Assembly: GCF_023053635.1 (NCBI RefSeq)
Contig: NC_086192.1
Coordinates: forward strand, 10,217,001-10,281,000
Origin: Elgaria multicarinata webbii
Taxonomy: Eukaryota; Chordata; Lepidosauria; Squamata; Anguidae
Direction: 5' to 3'
Length of the DNA stretch: 64,000 nucleotides
Both the position numbers and the translations under genes were made by a program. Under the pieces are notes generated by a model. That model did not search any database and was not told the origin of the DNA. It saw only the letters and a list, made by a program, of their open reading frames with translations. Positions 44,646 through 56,650 of this stretch are shown here, one piece after another. Each line of letters starts with the position of its first letter. The first letter of the stretch is position 1.

Positions 44646-45407
44646 TAAACCTTAGCAAAAAACCTTAGCTTTTTTGCAACTCATGATGACAAAGATATTC
44701 TGATTCTAGTGGTGTTTACATGTGTTTTTTATATGCTACTCTGGAGAGAAACTGATGAGGTAATGGAGAGGGGGGAATTTAAAGTCAAAAGATACAAGGA
44801 CATTCCAAAAAATTTCCCATCTCTGAGGAACATTTTTGAAGTCTGACATCAACCATCTTATAAAGTCCTGAATCTGGCTGTGGTTCCTTAAAGACACGAA
44901 GCGACATAAAAGGTTGTCAAGACGGTTCCCTCAAAAGCTGATGAGTAATTCTGAGGGAAAATGCTGCTACTTTTGATCCGCGTTTGAGAATGTACCTCAC
45001 TCAGCAGACTGTTGAGAACAGCCATTAATAAATGTGCACTAATTGACCTTTTCTTTTGTTTTGGGAAGCGACAACAAAAGATTCATTTTGAAGCTCCAGA
45101 AGTTATAAAACCCAGATTTGTTCCAGCACTGAAGCATTCAAGAATGTGACTTCAGACACTCCGGCTTCTTTGTATAACGCTACCCATGTCAAGTTTACAT
45201 AGTTCCAGAAGCAATTATTTCCAGACATTCCAATCAGGAAAACTCTCCCCGAGACAAGACGTTCCCCCTGCCCTCTGCTTGAGAAAATACCAAGGGTGTA
45301 AATCATAGATATTTGCTAAATCAAGCTATACATTGAGCAAAAAACCACACACCACTGTTTAGAGCACTGTTTAGAACCTCAGGTTGTGGGTCAAATCTGG
45401 GCCTCTG

Positions 45408-45895
45408 CTGCTGGATCAGACCGAGGGTCCATCTAGTCCAGCACTCTGTTCACATAGCGGCCAACCATCTGTTGACCAGGCACCCACAAGCAGGACACGG
45501 TTCAACAGCACCCCCGCGCCCATGTTCCCCAGCAACTGGTGTACAGAGGTATTCTGCATTAAACCACCAGGTGTAGTAGCCATTGATAGCCTTCTCCTCC
45601 AGGAATTTATCCAATCCCCTTTTAAAGCCATCGAAAGTGGTGGCCATCACCACATCTTGTGGTAGTGAACGGCAAAGTTTTAACTCTGTGCTGTGTGTAG
45701 AAGTCCTTCCTTTGATCTGTCCTGAATCTCCTACCAATCAGCTTTATGGGATGACCCCGTTGGGTTCTAGTATTATGGGAGAGGGAGAAAAATGTCTCCT
45801 TGTCCCATTCTCCACAACCATCCATGATTTTGAACATCTCTATCATGTCTCTCCTGATTTGCCTTTCTTCTAAGCTAAACTATCCTTCTGAGTAC
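45408..45895 (-). mobile_element. CR1-like LINE 3' end (second subfamily)
   Basis: It opens on + with tggatcagaccgagggtcca and carries the ORF2 end on the minus strand (FDGFKRGLDKFLEEKAINGY) up to 'tcttctaagctaaactatcc'. Confidence 0.85.
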
Positions 45896-46954
45896 AGTTT
45901 TGAATTGGGCCCAGTATGAAAGCGTACACAACTGGGCAACGCTTACTGTGTCTCTCTCACTGAGGGGTGACCAAGGGCCACCAACACACCAAGGCCAACC
46001 CTGTCTCCTTTAACACATCAGTGAAGAACATCAGTGAAGCCCACAAGCGTATTCGAGCAAAACGCAGGATCCATCTTGATTATGTCAGAAAGATCAGGAT
46101 AGCTTTGTAGGACCTTGTTGTGCCCCCCCAAAGAACCAGGTTCAAGAGCAATGGCAAGGCGTTACCGTTGCTACCTGCGGGCAGAATTGCATGCTGGGAA
46201 ATAACGGGTAATTCAGAAGGAATCCTCATTGTTTTTGAAATAGACATAAAGTAGTTAAAAAACCATAAAGTAGTTTTATGGTTTCATGCGAGGTCACACC
46301 CAGCTGCTCTCCGGTTAACGCATTTGCAAAGTGGACATTCCATTACAATTTGGGGCGTGGGGGGGGGGGAATTGCGGGAAGGTGTCCTATTGTCTCTTTC
46401 TAGATGGGGATAGTACACACAGCCCAAAGATTATTTTAAAACAAGAATAATTGCAGGCTCGTTATCTACAGCCTTGCTCTATTTCCTGCCCATAAGAGTC
46501 AATAAATCCTTAGTTTTAAAACGAGTCTGAATCACTTCCTAACACAGATGGACATTCGCGGGAGGGGAGGGGGTCGCAGAGGGGAATAGTAAACGTTTCT
46601 CCCTGAAGAGTGAGCAAGTTTCTCTAATGAAATGACACGCTGGTAATTCATCCCATCCCCATTTTGCTGATGGGAGCGGAGCGCCTTCGACAGTTTCGAA
46701 CACTTTCCAAATTCTAGCGCTGGGTCACTCCCGAACGGAGATGTTGCATTTCAGCCGTCTTTGGATACTGCATTGGGCTAAACAGCCAACTGCTGATTTG
46801 TTTTGCTACTTAACCTTAAGTAGCTTAAACTAATTAATAGTTGGATGTTAAAATCTTAAACCAATAAACCATACTGTCAAGTGTTCTGCTAGCAGTATCC
46901 AGAATCCACGACAGTGATCTTGATGACAATGAGACATCAAACTACGGCTACGAT

Positions 46955-46997
46955 GCTAAGCGCACTTACTCGGAAGTAAATCCAAGTAAAGCTTTCC
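46955..46997. repeat. short dispersed repeat (family H type)
   Basis: gctaagcgcacttactcgga followed by 'agtaaatccaagtaaagc' is a single arm of the element at 16094. Confidence 0.45.
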
Positions 46998-47024
46998 ATT
47001 TCTTTTCATTGCTTGGTTTGTTTA

Positions 47025-47224
47025 GTTCAGGGGTACAAAACCTCAGCGTCCGTGGTCTAAATCCGGCCCTCTAGGAACCTAATTCAGGTACCCCTATTGA
47101 CCATCCCCTCTTTCTCCTTTTCTCCCCTTCTTTCCCTCATCCACGGATCGTTTGGGGGTTTCCTGACTTTTGCCCCCATTCTAAAAACGTTGAAACGCCT
47201 CTCCTACGGCAGTAAGAGCTTTAA
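47025..47224. repeat. dispersed repeat (family D), left part
   Basis: It begins 'caggggtacaaaacctcag' and reaches cagtaagagctttaacctcg, parallel to the copy at 3362 up to its 'gacagagctttaag' point. The rest of the family follows only at 48612. Confidence 0.5.
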
Positions 47225-47225
47225 C

Positions 47226-47763
47226 CTCGAGGCTTGATTTTGGGCCTGCCGGTATATCTAATTCAGAAACGCCAACTGGTGCAAGGTATGGCAGCCAGGT
47301 TGGTCTCCGGGACATCCCCTGGAGACCATGTTGCACTGGTTTTAAAATCTTTACACCGTCTGCCATTTTGTTTCCGGGCAAAATATAAAGTGCCTTACAT
47401 GGCCTAGGTCCTAGGTAGCATCTCCTCGCCTTTATCCCAGTCCGCCACTTAAGGTCCTCGGGGGGTTATCTGCTGCGCGGCTGCCTCATGTGAGACGGCG
47501 GTCACACGCAAGGGGAATGTTTCCTTTGGTGCCCCCACCCCCCAGCTGTGGAATGACCTGCCGATCGAAAAGCGCCTGCTGACCTGTTTGAAACTTTTAA
47601 ACTGGGAATTAAAGACTCGGTTATTCCGGCAGGCCTTCCCTTTTTAGAATCCGGATTTTTCTTTGCCGATTGTTATATACTGCTTCTGGGTTGCATTGTT
47701 TTGTTCTTTGTTAAATAGTTTTTAACTCTGCAGGCCACCTAGAGTACCTTGTATTTAGGTGGG
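47226..47763 (+). mobile_element. L2-like LINE (diverged subfamily), RT end to 3' UTR
   Basis: It has the LHWF..LPF.FRAKYKVPYMA-type block (caccgtctgccattttgttt), then gctgtggaatgacctgccga (LWNDLP) and 'attaaagactcggttattcc' (LKTRLFR). The 3' UTR ends 'gccacctagagtaccttgta'. Confidence 0.7.
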
Positions 47764-47800
47764 TTATAGAGTAGTTGAGTTGGAAGGGGCCTATAAGGCC
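47764..47800 (-). mobile_element. CR1 LINE 3' end, outer copy, first piece
   Basis: It is the 'tagagtagttgagttggaa' to 'ctataaggcc' end of a reverse CR1, which resumes at 48211 with 'gagtccaaccccctgctcaa'. Confidence 0.8.
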
Positions 47801-48210
47801 CTATGAAGAGAGACTGAAAGAACTGGGCATGTTTAGCCTGGAGAAGAGAAGATTGAGGGGAGACATGAGAGCACTCTTCAAATACTTGAAAGTTTGTCAC
47901 ACAGAGGAGGGCCAGGATCTCTTCTCCATCCTCCCAGAGTGCAGGACACGGAATAATGGACTCAAGTTAAAGGAAGCCAGATTCCGGCTGGACATCCGGA
48001 AAAACTTCCTGACTGTTAGAGCAGTGCGACAATGGAATCAGTTCCCTAGGGAGGTTGTGGGCTCTCCCACACTAGAGGCCTTCAAGAGGCAGCTGGACAA
48101 GCATCTGTCGGGGATGCTTTAGGGTGGATTCCTGCATTGAGCAGGGGGTTGGACTCGATGGCCTTGTAGGCCCCTTCGAACTCTGCTATTCTATGATTCT
48201 ATGATTCTAT
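47801..48210 (+). mobile_element. CR1 LINE 3' end, inner copy, forward
   Basis: A clean frame reads [20 protein letters not shown], then DMRALFKYLKVCHTEEGQDL, NNGLKLKEARFRLDIRKNFL and EAFKRQLDKHLSGML. The 3' UTR ends in three ATTCTATG repeats. It is inserted in the outer reverse copy. Confidence 0.92.
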
Positions 48211-48597
48211 GAGTCCAACCCCCTGCTCAATGCAGAAATCCACCTTAAAGCATCCCTGGCAGATGCTTGTCCAGCTGCCTCTTGAATGCCTCTAGTGTGA
48301 GAGAGCCCACCACCTCCCTAGGTAACTGGTTCCATTGTCGTACTGCTCTAACAGTAAGTTTTTCCTGATGTCCAGCCAGAATCTGGCTTCCTGTCACTTG
48401 AGCCCGTTATTCCGTGTCCTGCACTCTGGGATGATCGAGAAGAGATCCTGACCCTCCTCTGTGGGACAACCTTTCCAGTATTTGAAGAGTGCTGTCATGT
48501 CTCCCCTCAATCTTCTCTTCTCCAGGCTGAACATGCCCAGTTCTTTCAGTCTCCCTTCATAGGGCTTTGTTTCCAGACCCCTGATCATAAACTGAAT
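48211..48597 (-). mobile_element. CR1 LINE 3' end, outer copy, second piece
   Basis: It continues the outer copy through the ORF2 end ([20 protein letters not shown] on the minus strand) to 'tttccagacccctgatcat'. Confidence 0.88.
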
Positions 48598-48611
48598 AAA
48601 TAAATAATCTA

Positions 48612-48755
48612 AAATATGCAGGCATTTGTTTTTGTAGCCCCGCCCCTTGTGCCTCTGGTTCGACCCATTGCTGGAATGAGCGCCCATTTCCCCAGGAACA
48701 CTACCGAAATGGAATTTGATCCTCAGGCAGAAAGAAGCTGTGCAGCCCAATCTTA
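48612..48755. repeat. dispersed repeat (family D), right part
   Basis: 'gtagccccgccccttgtgcc' and 'cgacccattgctggaatgag' correspond to the 'ggccccgcccaccactggaa' part of the copy at 3362. Confidence 0.5.
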
Positions 48756-49069
48756 AATTTAGGCTGTATGATTCTATGAATGTTTTATCGGTGGTGTTTT
48801 TTTTAAAAAAGTTGTGGACCACTTTTGAAGTTAAGTGAAAAAAACAGAATATAAACGTTTTTTAAAAAAAACAGGTACCGCAGTTGCCCTTTCCCTAGCC
48901 TTCCTGTCCCGCTACTTTTTTTCTGACGCAGCAAAGCTCTCTGGACAAGGACGGAGCATCACTTGGGCATCGGGCGCTCGGCACTGTATACTGCTGGCAT
49001 TCTGTGAGGCTTGAACAGCAGTGCTTCTCAGCAACCTGAGACATACGGGGAAGCTATAAAGTTACTCAC

Positions 49070-49131
49070 CCAATTAAGGACACCATCTGTTCCACTATGT
49101 GTTTGCTGAATGTAATAATCACAAAAAGTTT
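49070..49131 (-). CDS. VMP1: VMP1, internal coding exon
   Basis: This is a short (62 bp) minus-strand exon. The acceptor ends CCTACAG (49132-49138). The exon reads KLFVIITFSKHIVEQMVSLI plus the first two bases of a Gly codon, then a GTGAGT donor. Human VMP1 has KIFVIITFSKHIVEQMVAFIG here. This is the hydrophobic stretch following the conserved VTT/DedA-like core. Phase joins exactly: 20 codons from the previous exon's end at 55753, and GG plus C into the exon at 26087. A CR1 copy starts only about 107 bp upstream of its acceptor. Confidence 0.95.
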
Positions 49132-49237
49132 CTGTAGGAACAAAAACATGAGTCACGAGAGATATTCATCCAAAGCGGAAGCCAAAACAATGCAAGGATT
49201 ACAGCGTCTGATCCAGTGCAAATAATCACCCCCTCCC

Positions 49238-49870
49238 AGTTAGAACATAAGAAGAGCCCTGCTGGATCAGACCAAGGGTCCATCTAGTCCAGCACTCTGT
49301 TCACACAGTGGCCAACCAGCCATTGGCCAGAAGAAGCAGGACATGGTGCAACAGCACCCTCCCACCCATGTTCCCCAGCAACTGGTGCACACAAGCTTAC
49401 TGCCTCGAATACTGGAGATAGCACGCAACCATTAGGGCTAGTAGCCATGGATAGCTTTCGCCTCCAGGAATTTATCCAACCCCCTTTTAAAGCCATCCAA
49501 ATTGGTGGCCATCACTACATCTTGTGGTACTGAGTTCCATAACGTAACTATGCGCTGTGTGAAGAAGTCCTTCCTTTTATTTGTCCCGAATCTCCCACCC
49601 ATCAGCTTCCTGGGATGACCCTGGTTTCTAGTATTTTGAGAGAGGGAGACAAATGTCTCCCTATCCACGTTCTCCATACCATGCATAATTTTGTCCACCT
49701 CTAACATGTCTCCCCTCAGCCTCCTTTTCTCCAAGCTAAACAATCCCAGTTGATGTAACCATCCCTCATAGGGGAGATGCTCCAGCCCCTTCATCATTTT
49801 AGTTGCCCTTCTCTGCACCTTTTCCAGCTCTATAATATCCTTTTTTAGGTGTGGTGACCAGAACTGTCCA
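49238..49870 (-). mobile_element. CR1-like LINE 3' end (second subfamily), longest copy
   Basis: The minus strand keeps a 126-codon frame: MMKGLEHLPYEGWLHQLGLF, GDMLEVDKIMHGMENVDRET, HPRKLMGGRFGTNKRKDFFT and LDGFKRGLDKFLEAKAIHGY. It then has the full 3' UTR ending in gatccagcagggctcttctt and an 'atgttc' end. Confidence 0.9.
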
Positions 49871-50844
49871 GTTCTTTTGCTACCCCTTCACTTTTATGTT
49901 TCTTCTCAGTGTTTGGGCCATTCTAGACATTACGCTAAACACGCAGCTGCTGCTGAAAATGGCTGCAACTTCTCTTCCTGCTCCTGTTCTGTGACAACTT
50001 AAGTCATGTCTTGATGTCGTCGTCCAGCTCATCTCAAGCACATCTGGAATTTTGAATGTGTGTTGTGGGCGCTCTCGCAAAATGACTGTTGGGTGGGTGG
50101 GTGGCCCATTCATAAAATGGCTGTCATGTTGCCCATGGCTCATCACAGAACACTCATTTCCCAAAAGCCAAGCTGATGAGACTAAGAGTAAGTTGCCCAA
50201 GACTCCAGGTACAGGGCAGAGGTAGGGTCTGAGCCAATAGGAGTGTGTGAGGGAGGGGGCAGGGTTGCACCACATGAGAAGTTCGGAGGGGGAATTCACT
50301 ATGCATGAGTCATATTTGTGTTATTCATTAACCCCTGCGTGGAAAGGGGGCTGAGAGCTAAAGGAGAATGACTAGTCGTGTCCAAGGCGACATGGGCTTT
50401 ATACTAGTGTATCAAACAGCTCATCGCATGGTAAAGCTATGCTTGGACTCTACCACTTCAGAGGGCATGAAAAATATTCTTACACATTAAAAAAAACCCA
50501 ACGAAAACACCCTAGCACAACAACGCAAAGACGAAAACTTCTTCCATGCCATCTAGATTTTCATTTTTAAGTGCAGGACATTTTTTTTTAATATGGGGAA
50601 AACATTCAAATATATGGACCCCACTCGCCATCTGAAATGGTACAGTCCAGGAGAGGCTTTACCCCGCCCCCCCCGAGGATGTGCCTGTCCAAACAGCCTC
50701 TCCACTTAGTTAGCTAAGTTTTTGTTTGAACTCCTTTGTTTTTCTTCCCTGCTCAAGGAATTAAGAGAAAAACAAGTTTTTTTAAAAATGGGAAAATAGT
50801 GTGTCAGTGACAGATGAAACCACAAAAAGATCAGACCCCATAAA

Positions 50845-50940
50845 TCAAGGGTGAGCAATCCATTCCGTGGTTTGGGCCTTCTCCTGGTCTGTTCCCACCC
50901 CCCCACGCCTGGCTTCATTAAATCGGGGGTGAACGGCTAC
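50845..50940. repeat. dispersed 'gggtgagcaatcc' repeat
   Basis: 'atcaagggtgagcaatccat' and 'gggggtgaacggct' flank a short core. Similar openings occur at 36262 ('caggggtgagcaccacgcgg'). Confidence 0.35.
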
Positions 50941-52019
50941 ATGGAGTGTAACTTAGTTGTAAGCACTGCAGCAGTTTGTAAGGTCAATTTGGAAGAGAAA
51001 TTGGGGCTTTTGGTGCAAAGTGTTACACTAAAGCATGTGTGTTTTCTATGGAGGGGAAGAACCAGAAGATGGTGTAAAGTGGGACTGTGAGAAAATATTG
51101 CAAAGAAGTGCTATGCCCTTGTACAGAATACTCCATTCCATGGCCCAATCCTTCAAGTTCCCATTCCTTGACTTTTCTGTCTCTGAGCATGCTCAGCCCT
51201 CAAGTGGGCTGGTTCTGTGGTCTTCTCCTCCCCCCTCCCACTCCACACCCTCCGGTAGAGTTTCGCGAACAAAATCTTTGGGTACTTCTGCAAAACGTGG
51301 GGCGTCCCCAGCCTGCTGGCACCTTCCTCTTGGTGTCATTTTGTCTACATAAAGGATCCCCGCTCAGAGAAGGTCGCCATTAGCATCTAGGACTTGATGT
51401 TGCGGTGAAAATTAAACGACCAATTAAATGCAACAGTAAAACGGACTTCTGGGACGGGCCCAGCGGCTTCGTACTTGGCACGGAGAATAGGGGATATCAC
51501 CGTAAATCTTCGACGCCGACTCTACTTCCTATAGCTGTCCTCAGCTACGTTAAGAAGCAAGCGCACGGACAGAGTAAAAATTTAGCATGTTGCTGTACAG
51601 TGTGCTTGAAAGGAGTGATGCAAAAGATTGGTCCGAATTGGCTGGAGGTGGGGGGAGAGAAAGGCACCCGCTTTTATAACAAATGTAGGATTTTACCCAA
51701 CGTTGAATAGACACCAAACCACATGTGGGTGTAGATCATTATAAATAACACGCTAAAACAACAACTACAGCACAGTACGTCCTCCAAAGTTTTATCTTGC
51801 CCAAGCTGTGATTTTTCAGTCTGCTTATCTTCAGGGACGCCTACTTAGATTGGGTTATCCTATATATATATATGTACACACACACACTAAAAGAGAACTC
51901 ATCCTCAGGATGTGAATCCTGATGCAGCAAAAATGGAACCACCCACGCCCAAGGGACGGTTTTTGCAGAAACAGAATCCCCCACGAGTGCAGAAGTAGGA
52001 AAAGTCCATTCACTCGTTC

Positions 52020-52115
52020 ACTGATGACATTTCTATACCGCTCAATAGCCGAAGCTGTCTGGGCAGTTTGCAAAGATTAAAACCGTAAAAGCACAATATA
52101 GGAATGTCATGTGAA
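52020..52115 (-). mobile_element. L2-type LINE 3' tail
   Basis: ttctataccgctcaatagcc and 'aagctgtctgggcagtttgc', reverse orientation. Confidence 0.75.
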
Positions 52116-52395
52116 ACTAGTGCGTGCAAACATTAAAAAAAAAATTTTTTACGCCGTCAACAATTAAAATCCCAGGACCCGTAAAAAATGAAATGAAAAA
52201 AAAAACACTTGTCATTTGCTGTCAAATGTGTGGGAGTAAAGTCTTGACTTGGTGCCAGGTGGACCTTAGTGGGGAGAGCATTCCATGGTTGGAGGCCACC
52301 ACTGAGAAGGACTTCTCTCTCTTTTTGGGGGTGGGTGGGAACCCTAAGGAGTTACCTCCACTCCAATTAGTATCAAGCTTGCTCAGTGGCCATGA

Positions 52396-52840
52396 AATCA
52401 TAGAATCATAGAATAGCAGAGTTGGAAGGGGCCTACAAGGCCATCGAGTCCAACCCCCTGCTCAAGGCAGGAATCCACCCTAAAGCATCCCCGACAGATG
52501 GTTGTCCAGCTGCCTCTTGAAGGCCTCTAGTGTGGGAGAGCCCACAACCTCCCTAGGTAACTGATTCCATTGTCGCACTGCTCTAACAGTCAGGAAGTTT
52601 TTCCTGATGTCCAGCTGGAATCTGGCTTCCTTTAACTTGAGCCCGTTACTCTGTGTCCTGCACTCTGGGAGGATCGAGAAGAGATCCTGGCTCTCCTCTG
52701 TGTGACAACCTTTCAAGTATATGAAGAGTGCTCTCATGTCTCCCCTCCAGGCTAAACATGCCCAGTTCTTTCAGTCTCTCTTCATAGGGCTTTGTTTCCA
52801 GACCCCTGATCATCCTGGTTGCCCTCCTCTGAACAATGTT
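52396..52840 (-). mobile_element. CR1 LINE 3' end
   Basis: tcatagaatcatagaatagc opens it on +. The minus strand reads [20 protein letters not shown] and EAFKRQLDNHLSGML. A short internal loss follows 'tcatgtctcccctccaggct'. Confidence 0.9.
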
Positions 52841-52964
52841 AATGGTTGGGGAGTAGTAGAAGGGAAAACACAGAAAATTTGCAGAAGGAGAACGGAATGG
52901 AGTATTTTGAAAGTTTTCTCTTGCAGGTCCCTACTTATCCACTACAGAATCGTTACGCATTGTA

Positions 52965-53192
52965 GAGGATTCCAGGAAGAGGGGAAGAGGCTATTAATGC
53001 CTACTAGTCCTGATGGCTCTGTGCTACTTCCAGTATCAGAGACGGTGTGCCTATGTACACCAGCAGCTGGGGAACATGGGCAGGAGGGCGCTGTTGCACT
53101 TGTGTCCTGCTTGTGGGTTTCTCATTGGGACATCTGGTTGGCTACTGTGTGAACAGAATGCTGGATTAGATGGACCCTTGGTCTGATAAAAA
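52965..53192 (+). mobile_element. CR1-like LINE 3' UTR (second subfamily)
   Basis: gcctactagtcctgatggct, 'acttccagtatcagagacgg' and 'ggacccttggtctgat' in order. Only the last ORF2 codons remain. Confidence 0.75.
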
Positions 53193-53209
53193 GAAAATAT
53201 ATTTAGGGT

Positions 53210-53323
53210 GCAATCCTATGCATGTTTAGACAGAAAGAAGTCGTACACAAGTTCACCATAGCTGGCTGGGGAATACTGGGAGTTATAGGACTTTTTTTTT
53301 TGTCTAAACATGCATAGGATTGC
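53210..53323. mobile_element. MITE of family E, whole
   Basis: The terminal inverted repeats at 53210-53232 and 53301-53323 are perfect over 23 bp (core caatcctatgcatgtttaga). The short interior has the 'gctggctggggaatactggg' block. It is the intact form of the repeat that is tandemly expanded at 61885. Confidence 0.88.
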
Positions 53324-53337
53324 CTCCTGATTTTATT

Positions 53338-53525
53338 TACCGTATTTCTTTGATTCTAAGACGCCATCGATTGTAAGACGCACACTAATTTCAGTACCAC
53401 CAACAGAAAAAAAGCTTTGATTCTAAGACATAATAAATGCACCCGCGATTCTAAGACGCACCCCGTTTTTAGGGATGTTTATATGGGGGGGGGGAAGTGT
53501 GTCTTAGAATCGAAGAAATACAGTA
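53338..53525. mobile_element. MITE with 'gattctaagacgc' inverted repeats
   Basis: The left end taccgtatttctttgattct is matched by the inverse of aatcgaagaaatacagta at the right. The interior repeats the 'gattctaagac' word in both orientations. Confidence 0.8.
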
Positions 53526-54221
53526 AGAGATTGCTGTATCACCCTCCTTTAATCGATTCCAACTCAGCTAACAATAAATTAGAATAAAATACGAACACTA
53601 AAAAAAAGGGGGGGAAGGAGAAACTTTACACACTTATTAACATATGTGTTATGCTATCAGGTTTACAGAGAAGGCAAAATATATAAATATAATAAACCAA
53701 TCTCAGGGAAAAAGTAATGATTTGTACTGTCGGTTCCCTCTCCTCCCCCCCCCCCTTTTATGGTAAAGGCCACCTTCAGAGTAATACAACGAGTGTACAA
53801 ATACGCTAACCAAATATAGATGCATTATGACTGTGCAGGCTCTTTTTCCGTTTGGGCGAGGTGGAGGGGAATATTTAAGTTGTTTGTGAGCAGAAATTAT
53901 CTGGTAGTCTTGGTATGAATCCAATTTCAACAAGTAAAAATTTATTGGGGGTGTTGTGTTTGTGGAAAACCAGACAACATTATCTGGACATTACACACAT
54001 GGCCGACATATTCTTTGCCATGATGATATCCACCTCTGGATGTAAAACAAGGGCTAGGAAGCTTTCTTTCTTCCTTTTTTTTTTTTGTAGTCATAGGGTA
54101 TTTTAGATGCACACACTCAGAATAGAAAATCACACCTGCCCTTCCCACCAACGCAATGTACTTTCTGGGGCTGTTCAGCCCTCACCCACGGGAAGACAAA
54201 CAAGTTTCTGGATTACATCAA

Positions 54222-54445
54222 CCTTCCTCAAAATGGTGCCCTCCAGATGTTTGGGACTCCAACTCCCAGGATTCCCGGTCATTGGCCATGCTAGCTGGGG
54301 CTGGTGGGAGTTGACCTCCAAATCTTCAGGATGGTTAGGAAAGGCACACACCAAATGCTTTGGACTCAAACTTCCATCTGACCCAGCCAGCATGGTCAAG
54401 GATTAAGGGGGTTGTGATCCAAAACATCTGGAGGTGGCAGAGGAG
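54222..54445. mobile_element. MITE of family F, composite
   Basis: tggtgccctccagatgtttg at the left and 'atccaaaacatctggaggt' at the right enclose two 'cagccagcatgg' type cores, so it is longer than the usual element. Confidence 0.65.
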
Positions 54446-55228
54446 GCGGGCCCAACCCACAGAACTTTGACAAAGTGCCAGGCTGCAGCAGAGGGCTACT
54501 CGGGAGGAAAGGGGGCTCCTCGGCACGCAAAGCAACCAACTGCAGCTGGGGCTTGGGTGGGCGTCTTATCAGCTCCAGGAGAAAAAGCCAGGTGGATGTC
54601 CACAAAAGCTGCTGGAAATGGCCTCTACATTGGACTCCAGCTCCAGCTTTCTGTCTGCCTTCCGTTCTGTAAGTGACCTTGGCCTGGACTTGACTCCTCT
54701 TTTTGCCTTTTGTCTACATTGCCTGGCTTTGTTCTACGCAGCTTTGGATCTGAGTAGAACTGTTTGTGGACTCTGGCTCTGCTTACCCCCTTTGTTGTAC
54801 CTTCAGCTAACTCACCAGATCTCAGCCCAGCCTCGACACCAGTGGGGAAATAGGACATAACCATTACGCTACGCTGCACCCCTCTCAGAAACGCACCGAC
54901 GAGATGACAATCTGTGTAATTAGTTATGAGCATGTGTACAGTTCATTTCGAAACGCTTCCCATACATTCATCACAGTAACTCTTACAACAGCCCTCTAAT
55001 GTAATCCAACTGCAGGTGGAAAAGTGGAGTGAGGGTGGTATGACCTCAAGCCACTGAAATGATTTCATAGCAGAGAACATTTTGTACTTTTAGCCCTTAG
55101 GCTACCCCCTAAAGAGGTAGCAGGGACAAAGAAATTATGTGCCTGGTAGGTGACGTCACAGGCACATTCCAATCAGTGCCCAACATTAACACAACCACTG
55201 CCATCCAAAAGAAAGCTGCACGTAATAT

Positions 55229-55971
<743 letters not shown>

Positions 55972-55994
55972 TCATAGAGGAAGTCAGGACTGTC

Positions 55995-56340
55995 AACAGT
56001 GGTCGTCCATGTGGGAAGTAGGAAAGACAGGTCTTTTCTGTGTTGGCCCCAAATTGTGGAATGCCCTTCCTGGCACCTACCTGATTGACTTTTCAGCCCA
56101 GGCAAAGACGTTCTTATTCTCTCAGGGCTTTTAAACAGCAGCTTGCTTTATTTTTTAATAGGGGCACTGCTATGGTTAAAACCATCTTCTCTGTTCTTAG
56201 CTCTGTCTCTTTTAAATGGTGCATTTCTGTTGCTGCATTTCAAATAACACTTTTTGATGTTTGTTTTGGGGGTTTTTCTTTTGCTTTTATGTCGTACCGA
56301 GAGCGACTCACAAACGGGACGAATGAATAAATATAAAGAA
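55995..56340 (+). mobile_element. L2-type LINE ORF2 end and tail (diverged)
   Basis: ggaaagacaggtcttttctg, 'ccaaattgtggaatgccctt' and 'ggcaaagacgttcttattct' code for the RSFLCWPQIVECPS-like / LWNALPGTYL and AKTFLF blocks. It ends 'gagcgactcacaaacgggac' with AATAAATA. Confidence 0.65.
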
Positions 56341-56359
56341 ATGTTGAACTGGTTCAGCC

Positions 56360-56650
56360 TTCCCGAATCTGGTGCTTTCCAGATCTGTTGGACTACAACA
56401 CCCATTATCCCCAGCCAGTTCTTGATTTTACCCAATTCTAGATTTTAGGACATCTTTCTCCAACCTGGATTCCTCCAGGTCTGTTGGACTACATCTCCCA
56501 TTATCCCCAAGCCAGCTATGCCAGTTCTTGATTTTACCCAATTCTTGATTTTAGGACAGCTTTCTCCAACCTGGAATCCTCCAGATGTGTTGTACTACAA
56601 CTCCCATGACTCCCCAGACATCTGGAGGGCACCAGGGCGGGGGCTGATGA
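56360..56650. repeat. family F MITE with 106-bp tandem duplication
   Basis: ccagttcttgattttaccca occurs at 56415 and again at 56521, each followed by the same 'tttctccaacctgga' and 'ggactaca' type sequence. The right end is the normal 'catctggagggcaccagg'. Confidence 0.75.

Larger units (their letters stand above)
26088..49069 (-). other. VMP1: VMP1 large intron (23.0 kb)
   Basis: This intron is bounded by the acceptor at 26088 and the GTGAGT donor at 49064-49069. It is filled with LINE, SINE and MITE copies listed separately. Stretches 28430-29968, 30110-31340, 32918-33734, 37386-38454, 38535-39808, 41106-41980 and 45896-46950 show no exon or repeat I can name. Confidence 0.85.
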
